Shown in pieces: positions 34,294-43,519 of a stretch of 64,000 nucleotides of DNA. Position 1 is the first letter of the stretch; the number at the start of each line of letters is the position of its first letter. The stretch covers positions 124,001-188,000 of the forward strand of contig JANQRH010000013.1 in assembly GCA_028284625.1 (NCBI GenBank), read 5' to 3'. Under the pieces are notes generated by a model, which saw only the letters and a program-made list of their open reading frames with translations, did not search any database and was not told where the DNA came from. The stretch is from Afifellaceae bacterium. Lineage in GTDB: Bacteria > Pseudomonadota > Alphaproteobacteria > Rhizobiales > Afifellaceae. Made by a program: the position numbers and the translations under genes.

Positions 34294-35805
34294 TCAGTCC
34301 TCCCAATAGGCGCCCGTGAGGTCGTTGGCCTGCACCGGCGAGTTGGCCCAAAGACCCTTCAGCTTGGCGTTCCACACGCCGGCCTTGGCAAGCTCGAAGA
34401 GAAACACGTTGACCGCGTCGTCGGCGATCTGTCGTTGCGCGTCCTGGAAGAGCTCCGTGCGCCGCGCCGGATCGGTCGTGTTGTTGAGCTCCTCCATGAT
34501 CGCTTTGAAGGCGTCGGAGTGATAGTCGAAATAATAATCGTCGCGGGCGTAGATGCCGATATCCATCGGCTCGGTGTGCGAGACGATCGTGAGATCGTAG
34601 TCCTTGCCCTTGAACGGCTCCGCGATCCATTGCGCCCATTCCAGATTTGCGATCTCGGCGGTGACACCGACCGCAGCGAGCTGCTGCGCGATGATTTCGC
34701 CGCCGCGGCGCGCATAAGATGGCGGCGGCAGTTTCAGGGACACCGTCAGCCCGTCGCCGTGGCCGGCCTCTGCGAGCAGCGCCTTGGCCTTCTCCGGATC
34801 GTAGGAGTACTGGCCCGTCAGATCGACATAGGCCGGGTGATGCGGCGCGAAATGCGTTCCGATCGGCGTGCCGTAGCCGAACATAGCGCCGTCGATTACC
34901 GCCTGCCGGTCGACGGCGTGCGCAAGCGCCTGCCGCACCTTGATGTCATCGAACGGCGCGCGGCCATTGTTGATCGCCAGGATGGTCTCGCCTTCCGTGG
35001 AGCCTATGACCACGGCAAAGCGCGCGTCGGCCTCAAACTGCGACAGCGTCTCCGGCGCCGGGAAGTTCGGGTAGGCGTCAAGGTCCTCCGCCATCATCGC
35101 GGCGAACGCGGCCGTGGGATCGGAGATGAACTTGAACGTCGCTTTCTCAAGCTGAGCGGGCTCACCCCAATAGTCCGGGTTCCTGCCAAGTTCGACATGG
35201 TCGCCCTTGACCCAGTTGACGAATTTGAACGGCCCGGTGCCGATCGGGTTGGTGGCATTGTCGGCGGCACTTTCGGACGCGACGATCACCGCATCGCCCC
35301 ATCCCATGTTGAAGAGGAAGTTGCCGGCCGGCGAACTGAGCGTCACCTTCACCGTCAGCGGGTCGACGACGTCGACGGAGGCGATCGCCGCGAACAGCGC
35401 CTTCTGTGCGTTGGTGGAATCCTCTGCGCGAGCACGGTCGAGCGAGAACTTCACATCCTCCGCGTCGAACGCCGTGCCGTCATGATATGTCACGCCCTCC
35501 CGCAGACTGAACGTGTAGACGAGCCCGTCGTCGGAGATGTCCCAAGAGGCGGCAAGCGCCGGCAGCACGCTTCCGTCCGGCCCGATGCGTGTCAGGCCCT
35601 CGAAGACATTGGCGTAGACCACCTCGTCGATGGCCGCAGCCGCGCCTCCGGTCGGGTCGAGATTGGGCGGCTCAAGCGGCATGCCGATCGTCACGTCGGT
35701 CTTGGCCGCCAGCGCGGCATGCGGGGCAAGGCCCGTCAGAAGAGCGACAGCAAGTGCCGCAGAGCCCAATGATCTGCCCAATGATCTGCCCAACGCTTTT
35801 CTCAT
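34294..35805 (-). CDS. ABC transporter substrate-binding protein (family 5, peptide type)
   Basis: The 503-residue protein starts with a Sec signal peptide (about residues 1-33, ending AALAAKTD) and has the SBP-5 pattern: MPLEPPNLDPTGGAA, EGLTRIGPDGSVLPALAASWD, FSLREGVTYHDGTAFDAEDV and later RQALAHAVDRQAVID. It binds an oligopeptide, nickel complex or similar ligand in the periplasm for the DppBC importer. The M20 hydrolase upstream suggests the ligand is an N-acylated or peptidic compound. Confidence 0.93.
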   Translation of the reverse strand: MRKALGRSLGRSLGSAALAVALLTGLAPHAALAAKTDVTIGMPLEPPNLDPTGGAAAAIDEVVYANVFEGLTRIGPDGSVLPALAASWDISDDGLVYTFSLREGVTYHDGTAFDAEDVKFSLDRARAEDSTNAQKALFAAIASVDVVDPLTVKVTLSSPAGNFLFNMGWGDAVIVASESAADNATNPIGTGPFKFVNWVKGDHVELGRNPDYWGEPAQLEKATFKFISDPTAAFAAMMAEDLDAYPNFPAPETLSQFEADARFAVVIGSTEGETILAINNGRAPFDDIKVRQALAHAVDRQAVIDGAMFGYGTPIGTHFAPHHPAYVDLTGQYSYDPEKAKALLAEAGHGDGLTVSLKLPPPSYARRGGEIIAQQLAAVGVTAEIANLEWAQWIAEPFKGKDYDLTIVSHTEPMDIGIYARDDYYFDYHSDAFKAIMEELNNTTDPARRTELFQDAQRQIADDAVNVFLFELAKAGVWNAKLKGLWANSPVQANDLTGAYWED

Positions 35806-35838
35806 GACCGTCTCCCTTCGTTCCTGCCGGATCGGCCC

Positions 35839-37110
35839 TCACATGCTCCCGAAGAGCAGATGATGGGTGGCCAGACACATGATCTTAGCGGAATCCACCA
35901 TGTCGTCGATGACCACATATTCGTCCGGCTGATGCGCCAAGTCGAGGATGCCGGGGCCGTAGGCGATGCAATCCTGGATGCGGCCGATGCGATCGATGTG
36001 CTTCTGGTCGTAAGTGCCGGGCGAGACCACATAATCCGGCGCGCGGCCGAGCACGGTCTCTACTGCTGAGGCGACGGAGCGCACAACCGGCGCGTTGCGC
36101 TCCGTCATGGTCGGCAGCACGTCCCACAGATCGCGCAGTTCATAGCGAAATTGCGGGCGCGCCGCCGCCAGCCGGTCTAGCAGGCCGCGCACCTCATCCT
36201 TCACGGCCGCCAGATCCTCCTCAATCAGGAAGCGTCGGTCGATCACGATGCGGCAGGAATCGGCAACACAGGCGGCGGGAAAGCCGGAATGGCCTTCAGC
36301 CAGCCCGCCATGTACGGAATTGACGTTCATCGTGGAGTGCCGCGCGCCGTCCGGCACGACCGGCATATCGGTGCGACGGCCGGCAAGCGCGGGATAAAGC
36401 TCCGCTTCAAAAGCGCTGAGCACCGCGCCCATATGGCGGATGGCACTGTCGCCGAGGAACGGCATGGAGCCATGCGCGATCCGGCCCTTGGTCTCAATCT
36501 CCGCCCACCATGCGCCGCGATGGCCGAGGCAGATGCGGTCCTTGTTGAGCGGTTCGGGGATGATGACGTGGTCGACGCGCGGCTTGGCGAGGATGCCTTT
36601 CTCGGCGAGGTGGGCAACGCCGCCATAGCCGCCGGATTCCTCATCCGCCGTGCCGGAAACTTCAATCGCGCCGTCATGCTCCGGGAAGAGGTCGATGAAC
36701 GCCTCAATGGCGATAATGGCCGCGGCGATCCCGCCCTTCATGTCGCAGGCGCCGCGCCCGAAGACCTTGCCGTCCACCACCTCTGCGGCGAACGGATCGA
36801 CGCTCCAGCCCGCGCCGGTCTCCACGACATCGATGTGCCCGTTGAAATGCACACAGGCGCCCGCGCCGCGACCCTCGCGCCGCGCCACCACGTTCCAGCG
36901 CGGGTTTCGGTCGCTGTCGCCGGGCGCGCCCTCCGCGCGCACGAACGTCGCTTCAAAGCCGCGCGGCTGAAGGCGCCTGGCAATCAGCTCGCAGCATTCG
37001 CGGTAGCCTTCGCCCGGCGGATTGATCGTGGGCATGCGCACCAGGTCGCGCGTCAGCGCCACCAGCTCGTCGCGGCGGCTGTCGATGGCACGGCCGATGG
37101 CGTCCAGCAC
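35839..37110 (-). CDS. M20 peptidase, ArgE/DapE deacylase family
   Basis: The enzyme has about 423 residues: FNGHIDVVETG with the first zinc His, GRGACDMKGG (bridging Asp), TADEESGG (catalytic and metal Glu), then IPEPLNKD and a C-terminal His. This is the ArgE/DapE/ACY1 family, which removes acyl groups from amino acids. The start is uncertain: GTG 37110 begins the conserved part, but a strong AAAGGAGG site (37166-37173) leads to GTG 37156, which is in another frame. It stands 33 bases before the peptide-type ABC operon and probably hydrolyses the imported substrate. Confidence 0.88.
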   Translation of the reverse strand: MLDAIGRAIDSRRDELVALTRDLVRMPTINPPGEGYRECCELIARRLQPRGFEATFVRAEGAPGDSDRNPRWNVVARREGRGAGACVHFNGHIDVVETGAGWSVDPFAAEVVDGKVFGRGACDMKGGIAAAIIAIEAFIDLFPEHDGAIEVSGTADEESGGYGGVAHLAEKGILAKPRVDHVIIPEPLNKDRICLGHRGAWWAEIETKGRIAHGSMPFLGDSAIRHMGAVLSAFEAELYPALAGRRTDMPVVPDGARHSTMNVNSVHGGLAEGHSGFPAACVADSCRIVIDRRFLIEEDLAAVKDEVRGLLDRLAAARPQFRYELRDLWDVLPTMTERNAPVVRSVASAVETVLGRAPDYVVSPGTYDQKHIDRIGRIQDCIAYGPGILDLAHQPDEYVVIDDMVDSAKIMCLATHHLLFGSM

Positions 37111-37235
37111 GAAGGGTTTCCCACGAAAAGGAGATGCAAGGCGCTTGGCCTTGCACCCGGATCGACCTCCTTTGTAGTCGCTCGCAGCGTCAATCGGCAA
37201 CGCCGCGAGACGCATTGAAATGTCGCGCGTCGGCG

Positions 37236-37640
37236 TCAGGCCAGAGCGACCGTCGGCCGCCGCTTCAGGCCGACGAATTGCAGCTCTGCAAATCCCGCCA
37301 CGACGATTGCCTGGATGATCACAAAGGCCATGCCGAGCGTTGTCGGTGCGAGCCAGCCGGTGAACAGGACTGCGATGCTCGCGACAGCCCATCCGGCATT
37401 GGCGATGAGGATCGCCCAGACCAGCGGCACCTGCGCTTCGCGCCGGCTGGCGGCAAACGCGACGGTCGCGCTGAAGGGAACGAAGAGCAGCCCGCAGACA
37501 AACAAAAGCGCCTGCGGCAGGCCGAGCAGGCCCGATAGCGCGCCCGCTCCGACAATCAGGATCAAGGCGGAGAGGCCGCTCACGGCCGCGTCCGTGTAAA
37601 GCGCGCCGCGCAAGAGCGGGCTGGTGGGGATGGTGTGCAT
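37236..37640 (-). CDS. Small integral membrane protein, regulated by adjacent XRE factor
   Basis: A 134-residue protein with four hydrophobic helices (SGLSALILIVGAGALSGLLG, QALLFVCGLLFVPFSATVAF, VWAILIANAGWAVASIAVLF, LGMAFVIIQAIVVAGFAEL). Function unknown; related small membrane proteins are often encoded next to MmyB-like regulators. It is divergent from such a gene with a perfect palindrome between them, so it is probably the regulated target. Confidence 0.85.
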   Translation of the reverse strand: MHTIPTSPLLRGALYTDAAVSGLSALILIVGAGALSGLLGLPQALLFVCGLLFVPFSATVAFAASRREAQVPLVWAILIANAGWAVASIAVLFTGWLAPTTLGMAFVIIQAIVVAGFAELQFVGLKRRPTVALA

Positions 37641-37704
37641 GATTGGTCTCCAAGAGTGCGGTCAAGATGAGCCCGCATCCTTGGCGCGCTGCCGCATCAA
37701 GTCG

Positions 37705-37721
37705 ATTACCTCAGAGGTAAT
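37705..37721. promoter_or_regulatory. Candidate operator for the XRE/MmyB-like regulator
   Basis: ATTACCTC-A-GAGGTAAT is a perfect 17-base palindrome, 35 bases upstream of the regulator start (37756) and 65 bases upstream of the membrane protein start. Being AT-rich at its ends and centred in the divergent promoter region, it is the obvious dual operator. Binding is inferred. Confidence 0.65.
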
Positions 37722-37755
37722 GGAGATGATCGCGCCGCTACTTTATTGAGGCATC

Positions 37756-38550
37756 ATGTCCGCGGTCGAGCCGGTCGGCAATCTCTTACGGGAATGGCGC
37801 AAGCGTCGGCGCCTGAGCCAGCTTGATCTGGCGCTGGATGCCGACATCTCGCCGCGCCATCTGAGCTTCGTGGAGACAGGGCGCGCGCAGCCCTCGCGTG
37901 ACGTCGTGCTCAGCCTCGCCGACCGTCTGGACGTGCCGCTCCGGGAGCGCAACATCCTTCTGACGGCCGCCGGCTACGCACCTGTTTATGCGGAGCGCAA
38001 AATCGAAGATCCGGCGCTGTCGTCCGCTCGCGCCGCCGTGGATCTGGTGCTGAAGGGTCACGAGCCGTATCCGGCAATCGCCGTGAACCGGCACTGGGAA
38101 TTGGTGGCGGCCAACAACGCCATCGCGCCGCTGATGGCCGGCGCGGACCCGACGTTGCTTGAGCCGCCGATCAATGTGCTGCGTCTCAGTCTTCATCCGC
38201 AGGGCATTGCGCCACGTATCGCCAACCTGGCGGAATGGCGAACGCATATTCTGAGCCGCCTCCGCCAACAGGTTGAGCTGACGGCCGATCCGGTTCTGCT
38301 GGCCTTGCTGGAGGAACTGACCGCGCTGCCGGCGCCGGCAAGCCCCGGACCCCTGCCGCCCATGCAGGATTATGGCGGCGTTGCGATCCCACTGCGCTTC
38401 GTGACCGACGCCGGAATCCTCTCCTTCATCGGCACGACGACGATCTTTGGAACGCCGATCGACGTGACGTTGTCGGAACTGGCGGTGGAGTCGTTCTTCC
38501 CAGCCGACGCGGAAACAGCGGCTGCGCTCAGAGCGATGGCTGGGCAATAA
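37756..38550 (+). CDS. XRE-family regulator with MmyB-like ligand domain
   Basis: The 264-residue protein has an N-terminal helix-turn-helix (LLREWRKRRRLSQLDLALDADISPRHLSFVETGRAQPS, residues 9-46 in pieces) and a C-terminal MmyB-like domain with PYPAIAVNRHWELVAANNAI and LRLSLHPQGIAPRIANLAEW, related to PAS-fold ligand-binding domains that can bind fatty acids. It likely controls its own gene and the divergent membrane protein gene through the 37705-37721 palindrome. Confidence 0.92.
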   Translation: MSAVEPVGNLLREWRKRRRLSQLDLALDADISPRHLSFVETGRAQPSRDVVLSLADRLDVPLRERNILLTAAGYAPVYAERKIEDPALSSARAAVDLVLKGHEPYPAIAVNRHWELVAANNAIAPLMAGADPTLLEPPINVLRLSLHPQGIAPRIANLAEWRTHILSRLRQQVELTADPVLLALLEELTALPAPASPGPLPPMQDYGGVAIPLRFVTDAGILSFIGTTTIFGTPIDVTLSELAVESFFPADAETAAALRAMAGQ

Positions 38551-38571
38551 TACTGAAAGCGCGGGTGTGCT

Positions 38572-38949
38572 TCATACCTGCCGGCGAACCGCCTCGGCGA
38601 TCTCCGCGACCGCCCGCTTCAGCTCGGCGACATCGGCCTCTAGTTTGTCCATCCGTTCCGGGAGCCCCGGATCGTCGGCTTCGCTTTTCGCGGCAGCGTC
38701 TTCAAACTCAACGCCGATGTCGCGACTGCTCCGGCGCTTAATGACTGCGTGATGCGTTTGATGCTTCTTCTCGATGTACAGGTCGAACTGATCGGGCAGA
38801 GCGATGTCGCCGCCCAGCTCCAGTCGTGCACCGGTTTCTGAAATATCACGGAGCAGGCACGGGACCCGCATCAATCCGTCATTGTAACGGATTTCCGCTT
38901 TCAGTACGGTTTTGGTCCGCGGGGACGAACGATGTTCCACCGCCTGCAC
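38572..38949 (-). CDS. PilZ-domain protein
   Basis: A 125-residue protein with the c-di-GMP-binding pattern of PilZ: RSSPR (residues 7-11, RxxxR) and DISETGARL (DxSxxG) near residue 36. The C-terminal third is a charged helix (MDKLEADVAELKRAVAEIAEAV), likely a coiled coil for dimerisation. It presumably responds to c-di-GMP; its output partner is not visible. It is convergent with the XRE gene. Confidence 0.9.
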   Translation of the reverse strand: MQAVEHRSSPRTKTVLKAEIRYNDGLMRVPCLLRDISETGARLELGGDIALPDQFDLYIEKKHQTHHAVIKRRSSRDIGVEFEDAAAKSEADDPGLPERMDKLEADVAELKRAVAEIAEAVRRQV

Positions 38950-38977
38950 TCCATTTGACGCCCTGCGCCTGTGAGAC

Positions 38978-39051
38978 TGGAGCGGGGAGCTGGAATCGAA
39001 CCAACGCCTCCAAGGTGGAACCTCGACGCTCTGCCGTTGAGCTATCCCCGC
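38978..39051 (-). tRNA. tRNA-Gly (anticodon UCC)
   Basis: Read on the minus strand, the sequence folds as a cloverleaf: acceptor GCGGGGA with TCCCCGC, D arm GCTC/GAGC, anticodon loop GTTCCAC with anticodon TCC, T arm GTTGG-TTCGATT-CCAGC, discriminator T and an encoded CCA at 38978-38980. The U discriminator and C35-C36 are the glycine identity elements. The anticodon stem contains two weaker G-U pairs. Confidence 0.93.
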
Positions 39052-39229
39052 AACTTACTTCAAGATTTAAGACATCTCTTTGCATCTCCGAGGGACGCTA
39101 GCAGGTGACGGTTAAGGATCAGTGCTTGCTTGAGGTTCCGCCGTTCGCATTGGTGTACAGAGTGGCGCAGTTGCCAGCTTCAGGCAGCCGCGATAGAGAA
39201 TTTGTTATGGTTTCCAAGAAAAAAACCTC

Positions 39230-40537
39230 ATGAGCGCCCTTCTAAAGGACCGCGCCACTGGCGAAGCCGCGCACGATTCCACCGTCGAGGCGCTGATGCA
39301 TCGCATCGGCGAAGATGCGCGCGCCGCCGCGTCGACGCTTGCCACCGCACCGACCGCAGCGAAGAACAAAGCACTGCGCGCCGCCGCCGCCGCGCTGCGG
39401 GGTGGTGAGACGGAAATCCTCGCCGCCAACCGGGATGATGTTGCAGCGATGCAGACGGCCGGAACGTCGGCCGCTTTGATCGATCGCGGTACGCTTGATC
39501 CAGCGCGGCTGGAAGGCGTGGCACAGTCGCTAGAGGCGATCGCCGATCTCGACGACCCGGTTGGTTCCGTGATCGCTGAATGGGATCAGCCGAACGGGCT
39601 TCATGTTGAGCGCGTGCGCACGCCGCTCGGCGTCATCGGCATCATCTTCGAAAGCCGGCCCAATGTGACCGCCGATGCTGGCGCGCTCTGCCTCAAGGCC
39701 GGCAATGCGGTGATCCTGCGCGGCGGCTCGGATGCGCATAGGACATCGACCGCCATCCACGCATGTCTTGTCGCCGGCCTGAAGGCCGCCGGATTACCTG
39801 AGCACGCCATCCAGCTCGTGCCGACCACCGACCGTGCGGCGGTGGGCGCCATGCTCGCCGGCTTGGACGGCGCTATCGACGTGATTGTTCCGCGCGGCGG
39901 CAAGGGGCTGATTGAGCGCGTCCAGCGCGAGGCGCGCGTGCCGGTCTTCGCGCATCTGGAAGGCGTGTGCCACGTCTATGTGCATGCGCCGGCCGACCTG
40001 GAGATGGCCAGGCAGATTGCCGTCAATGCCAAGATGCGCCGCACCTCCATCTGCGGCGCCGCCGAGACTTTGCTGGTCGACAAGGCGCTTGCGGAGACGC
40101 ACCTTCGTCCGATCGCCGACGCTTTGATGGCCGCCGGCTGCACCATTCGCGGCGACGAGGCGACGCGCGCTGCCGTGCCTGCGGCAGAGCCGGCCAGCGA
40201 AGACGATTGGTATGCCGAATATCTCGATGCCACGATTGCCGTGCGCGTCGTCGATGGGCTCGACGCCGCGATCCGTCATGTCGCGACCTACGGCTCGCAT
40301 CACACCGAAGCCATCGTCACCGACGACAAGGCGGCCGCCGAGCGCTTCATGGCGGAACTCGACTCCGCCATTCTACTCCACAACGCATCGACCCAGTTCG
40401 CCGATGGTGGCGAGTTCGGTATGGGCGCGGAGATCGGCATCGCCACCGGCAAGCTGCATGCGCGCGGTCCCGTCGGCGTGGAGCAGCTCACCAGCTTCAA
40501 ATACCGCGTGCGCGGCACCGGCCAGACGCGCCCTTGA
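39230..40537 (+). CDS. proA: Glutamate-5-semialdehyde dehydrogenase (gamma-glutamyl phosphate reductase)
   Basis: The 435-residue protein has ProA features: [36 protein letters not shown], and [15 protein letters not shown] with the catalytic Cys, plus the C-terminal [21 protein letters not shown]. It reduces gamma-glutamyl phosphate to the semialdehyde in proline synthesis using NADPH. It overlaps nadD downstream (TTGA at 40534-40537). The proB and obgE genes often found upstream in relatives are absent; a tRNA and the PilZ gene are there instead. Confidence 0.97.
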   Translation: MSALLKDRATGEAAHDSTVEALMHRIGEDARAAASTLATAPTAAKNKALRAAAAALRGGETEILAANRDDVAAMQTAGTSAALIDRGTLDPARLEGVAQSLEAIADLDDPVGSVIAEWDQPNGLHVERVRTPLGVIGIIFESRPNVTADAGALCLKAGNAVILRGGSDAHRTSTAIHACLVAGLKAAGLPEHAIQLVPTTDRAAVGAMLAGLDGAIDVIVPRGGKGLIERVQREARVPVFAHLEGVCHVYVHAPADLEMARQIAVNAKMRRTSICGAAETLLVDKALAETHLRPIADALMAAGCTIRGDEATRAAVPAAEPASEDDWYAEYLDATIAVRVVDGLDAAIRHVATYGSHHTEAIVTDDKAAAERFMAELDSAILLHNASTQFADGGEFGMGAEIGIATGKLHARGPVGVEQLTSFKYRVRGTGQTRP

Positions 40538-41166
40538 GTTCTTCTGGCCCGAGGCCGAGCCGTATCTTTGCCGGCCTGCCGCCGCATGGCGATGGACAGG
40601 CCATCGGCCTGATGGGCGGCTCGTTCGATCCACCACATGAGGGGCACAGAGAGATCAGCGTCCGCGCGCTCATGCGCCTTCGCCTCGATTGCTTCTGGTG
40701 GATGGTCACGCCCGGCAATCCGCTCAAGGACAACGCCGCGCTGCCGCCGCTCGAGGACCGCATGCGCCGCGCCGCCTCCATCGCCGCGCACCCGCGGATC
40801 GTGATCTCTGGCGCCGAACAGGTTTTTGCCACGCGCCATACGGCCGCGCTCGTAACGCGCCTGCGGCGGCGACGGCCCTCCGTCCGGTACGTTTGGATCA
40901 TGGGGAGCGACAACCTTGCCGAGTTTCACCTTTGGGAGAGCTGGCGCAAGATCGCCCAAAGCCTGCCGATCGCCGTGATAAGCCGCCCCGGCGCGCTCGC
41001 CGCACCGCTTTCCGCGCGCGCGGCTCAGGCGCTCCGCGACGCGCGGGTGGACGAAAATGACGCCCCGACCCTGGCCCGCCGCCGCCCGCCGGCCTGGGCC
41101 TATATCGGCACGCCGCGGTCGCACGCCTCTTCGACGGCGCTCCGGCAAGCGCAAGGAACGTCTTGA
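40534..41166 (+). CDS. nadD: Nicotinate-nucleotide adenylyltransferase
   Basis: The protein of 210 residues has the nucleotidyltransferase motif [14 protein letters not shown] (residues about 27-40) and the C-terminal ASSTALR version of the ISSTxIR motif, as well as the middle [16 protein letters not shown] typical of NadD. It makes nicotinate adenine dinucleotide in NAD synthesis. The likely start is TTG 40534 overlapping the proA stop; there is no ATG before the HxGH motif except the internal Met of LMGG. Confidence 0.93.
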   Translation: MSSSGPRPSRIFAGLPPHGDGQAIGLMGGSFDPPHEGHREISVRALMRLRLDCFWWMVTPGNPLKDNAALPPLEDRMRRAASIAAHPRIVISGAEQVFATRHTAALVTRLRRRRPSVRYVWIMGSDNLAEFHLWESWRKIAQSLPIAVISRPGALAAPLSARAAQALRDARVDENDAPTLARRRPPAWAYIGTPRSHASSTALRQAQGTS

Positions 41167-41278
41167 AACCTTCAAGGGCAGGACCTTATCTTAGGGTGTG
41201 CGATGTGCACCCGTGATTCGCCTGAAGAAAGGGGATCAAACACTGTCTGAGACGACCCGCAGCGAAGAAGGACCGTCC

Positions 41279-41665
41279 TTGAGTACTCCTTCTGCGGCCT
41301 CCCTGTTAGCTGCCAATGCGTCCGGGGAAGCTTTGAAAGCCGTCCTCAACAGCTTGGATGATGCCAAGGCAGAGGACATTGTCACCATCGACATCCAGAG
41401 CAAATCCGCGCTCGGAGACCACATGATCGTGGCCACCGGACGGTCGCACCGTCATGTCGGGGCGATTGCCGATCGCCTTGTCTCCGACCTGAAGCAGGCG
41501 GGACATGGCCCTGTGCGGGTGGAGGGACTGCCGCATTGCGACTGGGTACTGATCGACGCCGGCGACCTGATCGTCCATGTTTTCCGCCCGGAAGTGCGCG
41601 AGTTCTACAACATTGAGAAGATGTGGGCGGCGGAGCCCTATTCGGAGCGGCGCGCCCACGCCTGA
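41279..41665 (+). CDS. rsfS: Ribosome silencing factor RsfS
   Basis: A protein of about 128 residues of the RsfS/Iojap family: LDDAKAEDIVTIDIQSKSAL, HMIVATGRSHRHVGAIAD, and the C-terminal WVLIDAGDLIVHVFRPEVREFYNIEKMW. It binds ribosomal protein uL14 and blocks subunit joining when nutrients are scarce. Start TTG 41279 has GAAGAAGGA upstream; upstream GTG codons at 41198 and 41213 in the same frame are alternatives that would add up to 27 residues. Confidence 0.92.
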   Translation: MSTPSAASLLAANASGEALKAVLNSLDDAKAEDIVTIDIQSKSALGDHMIVATGRSHRHVGAIADRLVSDLKQAGHGPVRVEGLPHCDWVLIDAGDLIVHVFRPEVREFYNIEKMWAAEPYSERRAHA

Positions 41666-41671
41666 CGGCGG

Positions 41672-42154
41672 ATGGACATCACTCTCCTTGCGGTGGGCCG
41701 GCTGAAGGCCGGTCCGGAGCGCGAGCTTTGCGACCGCTACCTTGAGCGCGCGCGCAAAAGCGGAAGCCGAATGGGCTTCCGGGCCTTCTCGGTGAGCGAG
41801 ATCGCCGAATCGCGCGCCGCTCGCGGTGACGACAGAATCGCGGACGAGGCGGAACGGCTCACGGGCTTAGCCGGCAAAGGTGGGAAGATCATCTGCCTCG
41901 ATGCCGGCGGCGAACTCCTGACAAGTGAGATGCTTGCGCGGACGCTTTCGCGTAATGCCGAAGCCGGAGAGCCACGCGTGACCTTTTTCGTCGGCGGCCC
42001 TGACGGACTGGGTGAGGGGATCTTGGCAAATGCCGACCTCGTCCTGTCCTTCGGCCGCGTGACCTGGCCGCATCAGATCGTACGTGTGCTCTTGGCGGAG
42101 CAACTTTACCGTGCCATGACCATCCTTTCCGGCCACCCCTATCATCGGGCATAA
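41672..42154 (+). CDS. rlmH: 23S rRNA (pseudouridine-1915-N3)-methyltransferase RlmH
   Basis: The 160-residue protein is a SPOUT-class methyltransferase: N-terminal MDITLLAVGRLKAGPERELC, the SAM-knot sequences CLDAGGELLTSEMLA and VTFFVGGPDGLGEG, and the C-terminal LSFGRVTWPHQIVRVLLAEQLYRA with the conserved HxxxR..LxEQxYRA. It methylates pseudouridine 1915 in helix 69. It follows rsfS by 6 bases, the usual order. Confidence 0.97.
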   Translation: MDITLLAVGRLKAGPERELCDRYLERARKSGSRMGFRAFSVSEIAESRAARGDDRIADEAERLTGLAGKGGKIICLDAGGELLTSEMLARTLSRNAEAGEPRVTFFVGGPDGLGEGILANADLVLSFGRVTWPHQIVRVLLAEQLYRAMTILSGHPYHRA

Positions 42155-42184
42155 TGTTAAGCCTTTGTTGGGCATAAGGACTGG

Positions 42185-43519
42185 ATGGCGATTCGGCGAA
42201 AAAGCGTAATCGTCGGTCTCCTCCTTGCATCGCTGGCGATTCCCCTTGGTGCTGCGCCGGAAGCAGCGGCCCAGGCTGAGCAGGCGCAGGAGGATGCTGA
42301 GGCACGCAAGCAGGCGCGCGAGGCGGAATTGGATGCAATCCGCCGGTCAATCGACCTGTCGGCGCGTCGGCAGGAGGCGCTGCGCGACGAGATCGACGGG
42401 CTGGAGAAGGATCGCGCCTCGCTGAGCGCCGATCTTGTCGCCACGGGCAACCGGCTGCGCACGACGGAAGAGGAGATCGCCACAATTGAGGCGCGCCTCG
42501 ACGAACTGCACGGCAACGAGGACGCCGTTCGCCGCTCTCTGCTCAATCGCCGCGACGTCATGGCCGAGGTACTGATGGCGCTCCAGCGTATGGGCCGCAC
42601 GCCGCCCCCGGCGATTCTTTCGCGGCCCGAAGACGCACTGGACGCAATCCGCGGCTCCATCCTGGCCGGCGCAGTGCTCCCCGACATTCGCATTGAGGCG
42701 GAGTCGCTTGCCGCCGACCTTAAGGAACTGACGCAACTGACCGCCAGCATCGCGACGGAACGCGATGCGTTGCGCATCCGCTATCTGGAGCTTGGCGAGG
42801 AGCAGGCGCGCATCGACCTTCTGGTGGAAGCCAGGCAGGCACAGGGTGAGCAGACGCAAGCCGCGCTGAAGGCGGAGCAGGACAAGGCCGCGTCACTGGC
42901 CGATCAGGCCGAAGGCCTGCAATCGCTCATCCAGAAGCTGGAGACGGAAGTGACCGCCGCCGCCCGAGCGGCGGAGGAGGCGCGTCAAGCCGCGCTGGTC
43001 ACGGAGCGCGCCGACCGCAACGAGGCCGCGCGCCGACTGGCCGACACCAGCCGCATCGCGCCCGCCATCAATTTCGTCGACGCCAAAGGGCTTCTGCGAT
43101 GGCCGGTGACCGGCGAGCGCATTCTCGGCTACGGCGAATCCGACGGCCTGGGCGGCGAGTCTCAGGGGCTTTCGATCGCAACCCGTGCGGGAACCTCCGT
43201 GCTCGCGCCGGCCGATGGGTGGGTGGTCTATGCCGGGCCGTTCCGCTCCTACGGACAAGTGATCATTCTCAATGCCGGCGACGGCTATCATGTCGTGCTG
43301 GCCGGCATGGAGCGGCTCAATGCCGGACTGGGCGAGTTTGTGCTAAGTGGAGAGCCGATTGCAGCGATGGGCGAGACCAAGCTGGCCAGCGTCGGCGATA
43401 TGGAACACACTTCTGCCCAGGCGATTCTCTATGTAGAATTCCGCAAGGACGGAACGGCAATCGATTCAACGCCCTGGTGGGCGCCGATGGATAGTGAGGT
43501 TAAAGGCGATGATGCGTAG
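42185..43519 (+). CDS. EnvC-like murein hydrolase activator with degenerate LytM domain
   Basis: A 444-residue periplasmic protein with a signal peptide (residues 1-30, ending AAAQA), a long coiled coil (about 31-275) and a C-terminal LytM/M23 domain (about 295-435, LRWPVTGERILGYGES). The active-site residues are missing: the HRGxD position reads SQGLSI and the HxH position is YVEFR, so it should be non-catalytic, like E. coli EnvC, and activate amidases in cell separation. Its last 11 bases overlap ctpA. Confidence 0.92.
   Translation: MAIRRKSVIVGLLLASLAIPLGAAPEAAAQAEQAQEDAEARKQAREAELDAIRRSIDLSARRQEALRDEIDGLEKDRASLSADLVATGNRLRTTEEEIATIEARLDELHGNEDAVRRSLLNRRDVMAEVLMALQRMGRTPPPAILSRPEDALDAIRGSILAGAVLPDIRIEAESLAADLKELTQLTASIATERDALRIRYLELGEEQARIDLLVEARQAQGEQTQAALKAEQDKAASLADQAEGLQSLIQKLETEVTAAARAAEEARQAALVTERADRNEAARRLADTSRIAPAINFVDAKGLLRWPVTGERILGYGESDGLGGESQGLSIATRAGTSVLAPADGWVVYAGPFRSYGQVIILNAGDGYHVVLAGMERLNAGLGEFVLSGEPIAAMGETKLASVGDMEHTSAQAILYVEFRKDGTAIDSTPWWAPMDSEVKGDDA

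Noticed and set aside
38879..39101. Short open frames across the tRNA region
   Set aside because: They read through the tRNA-Gly gene and are not coding.
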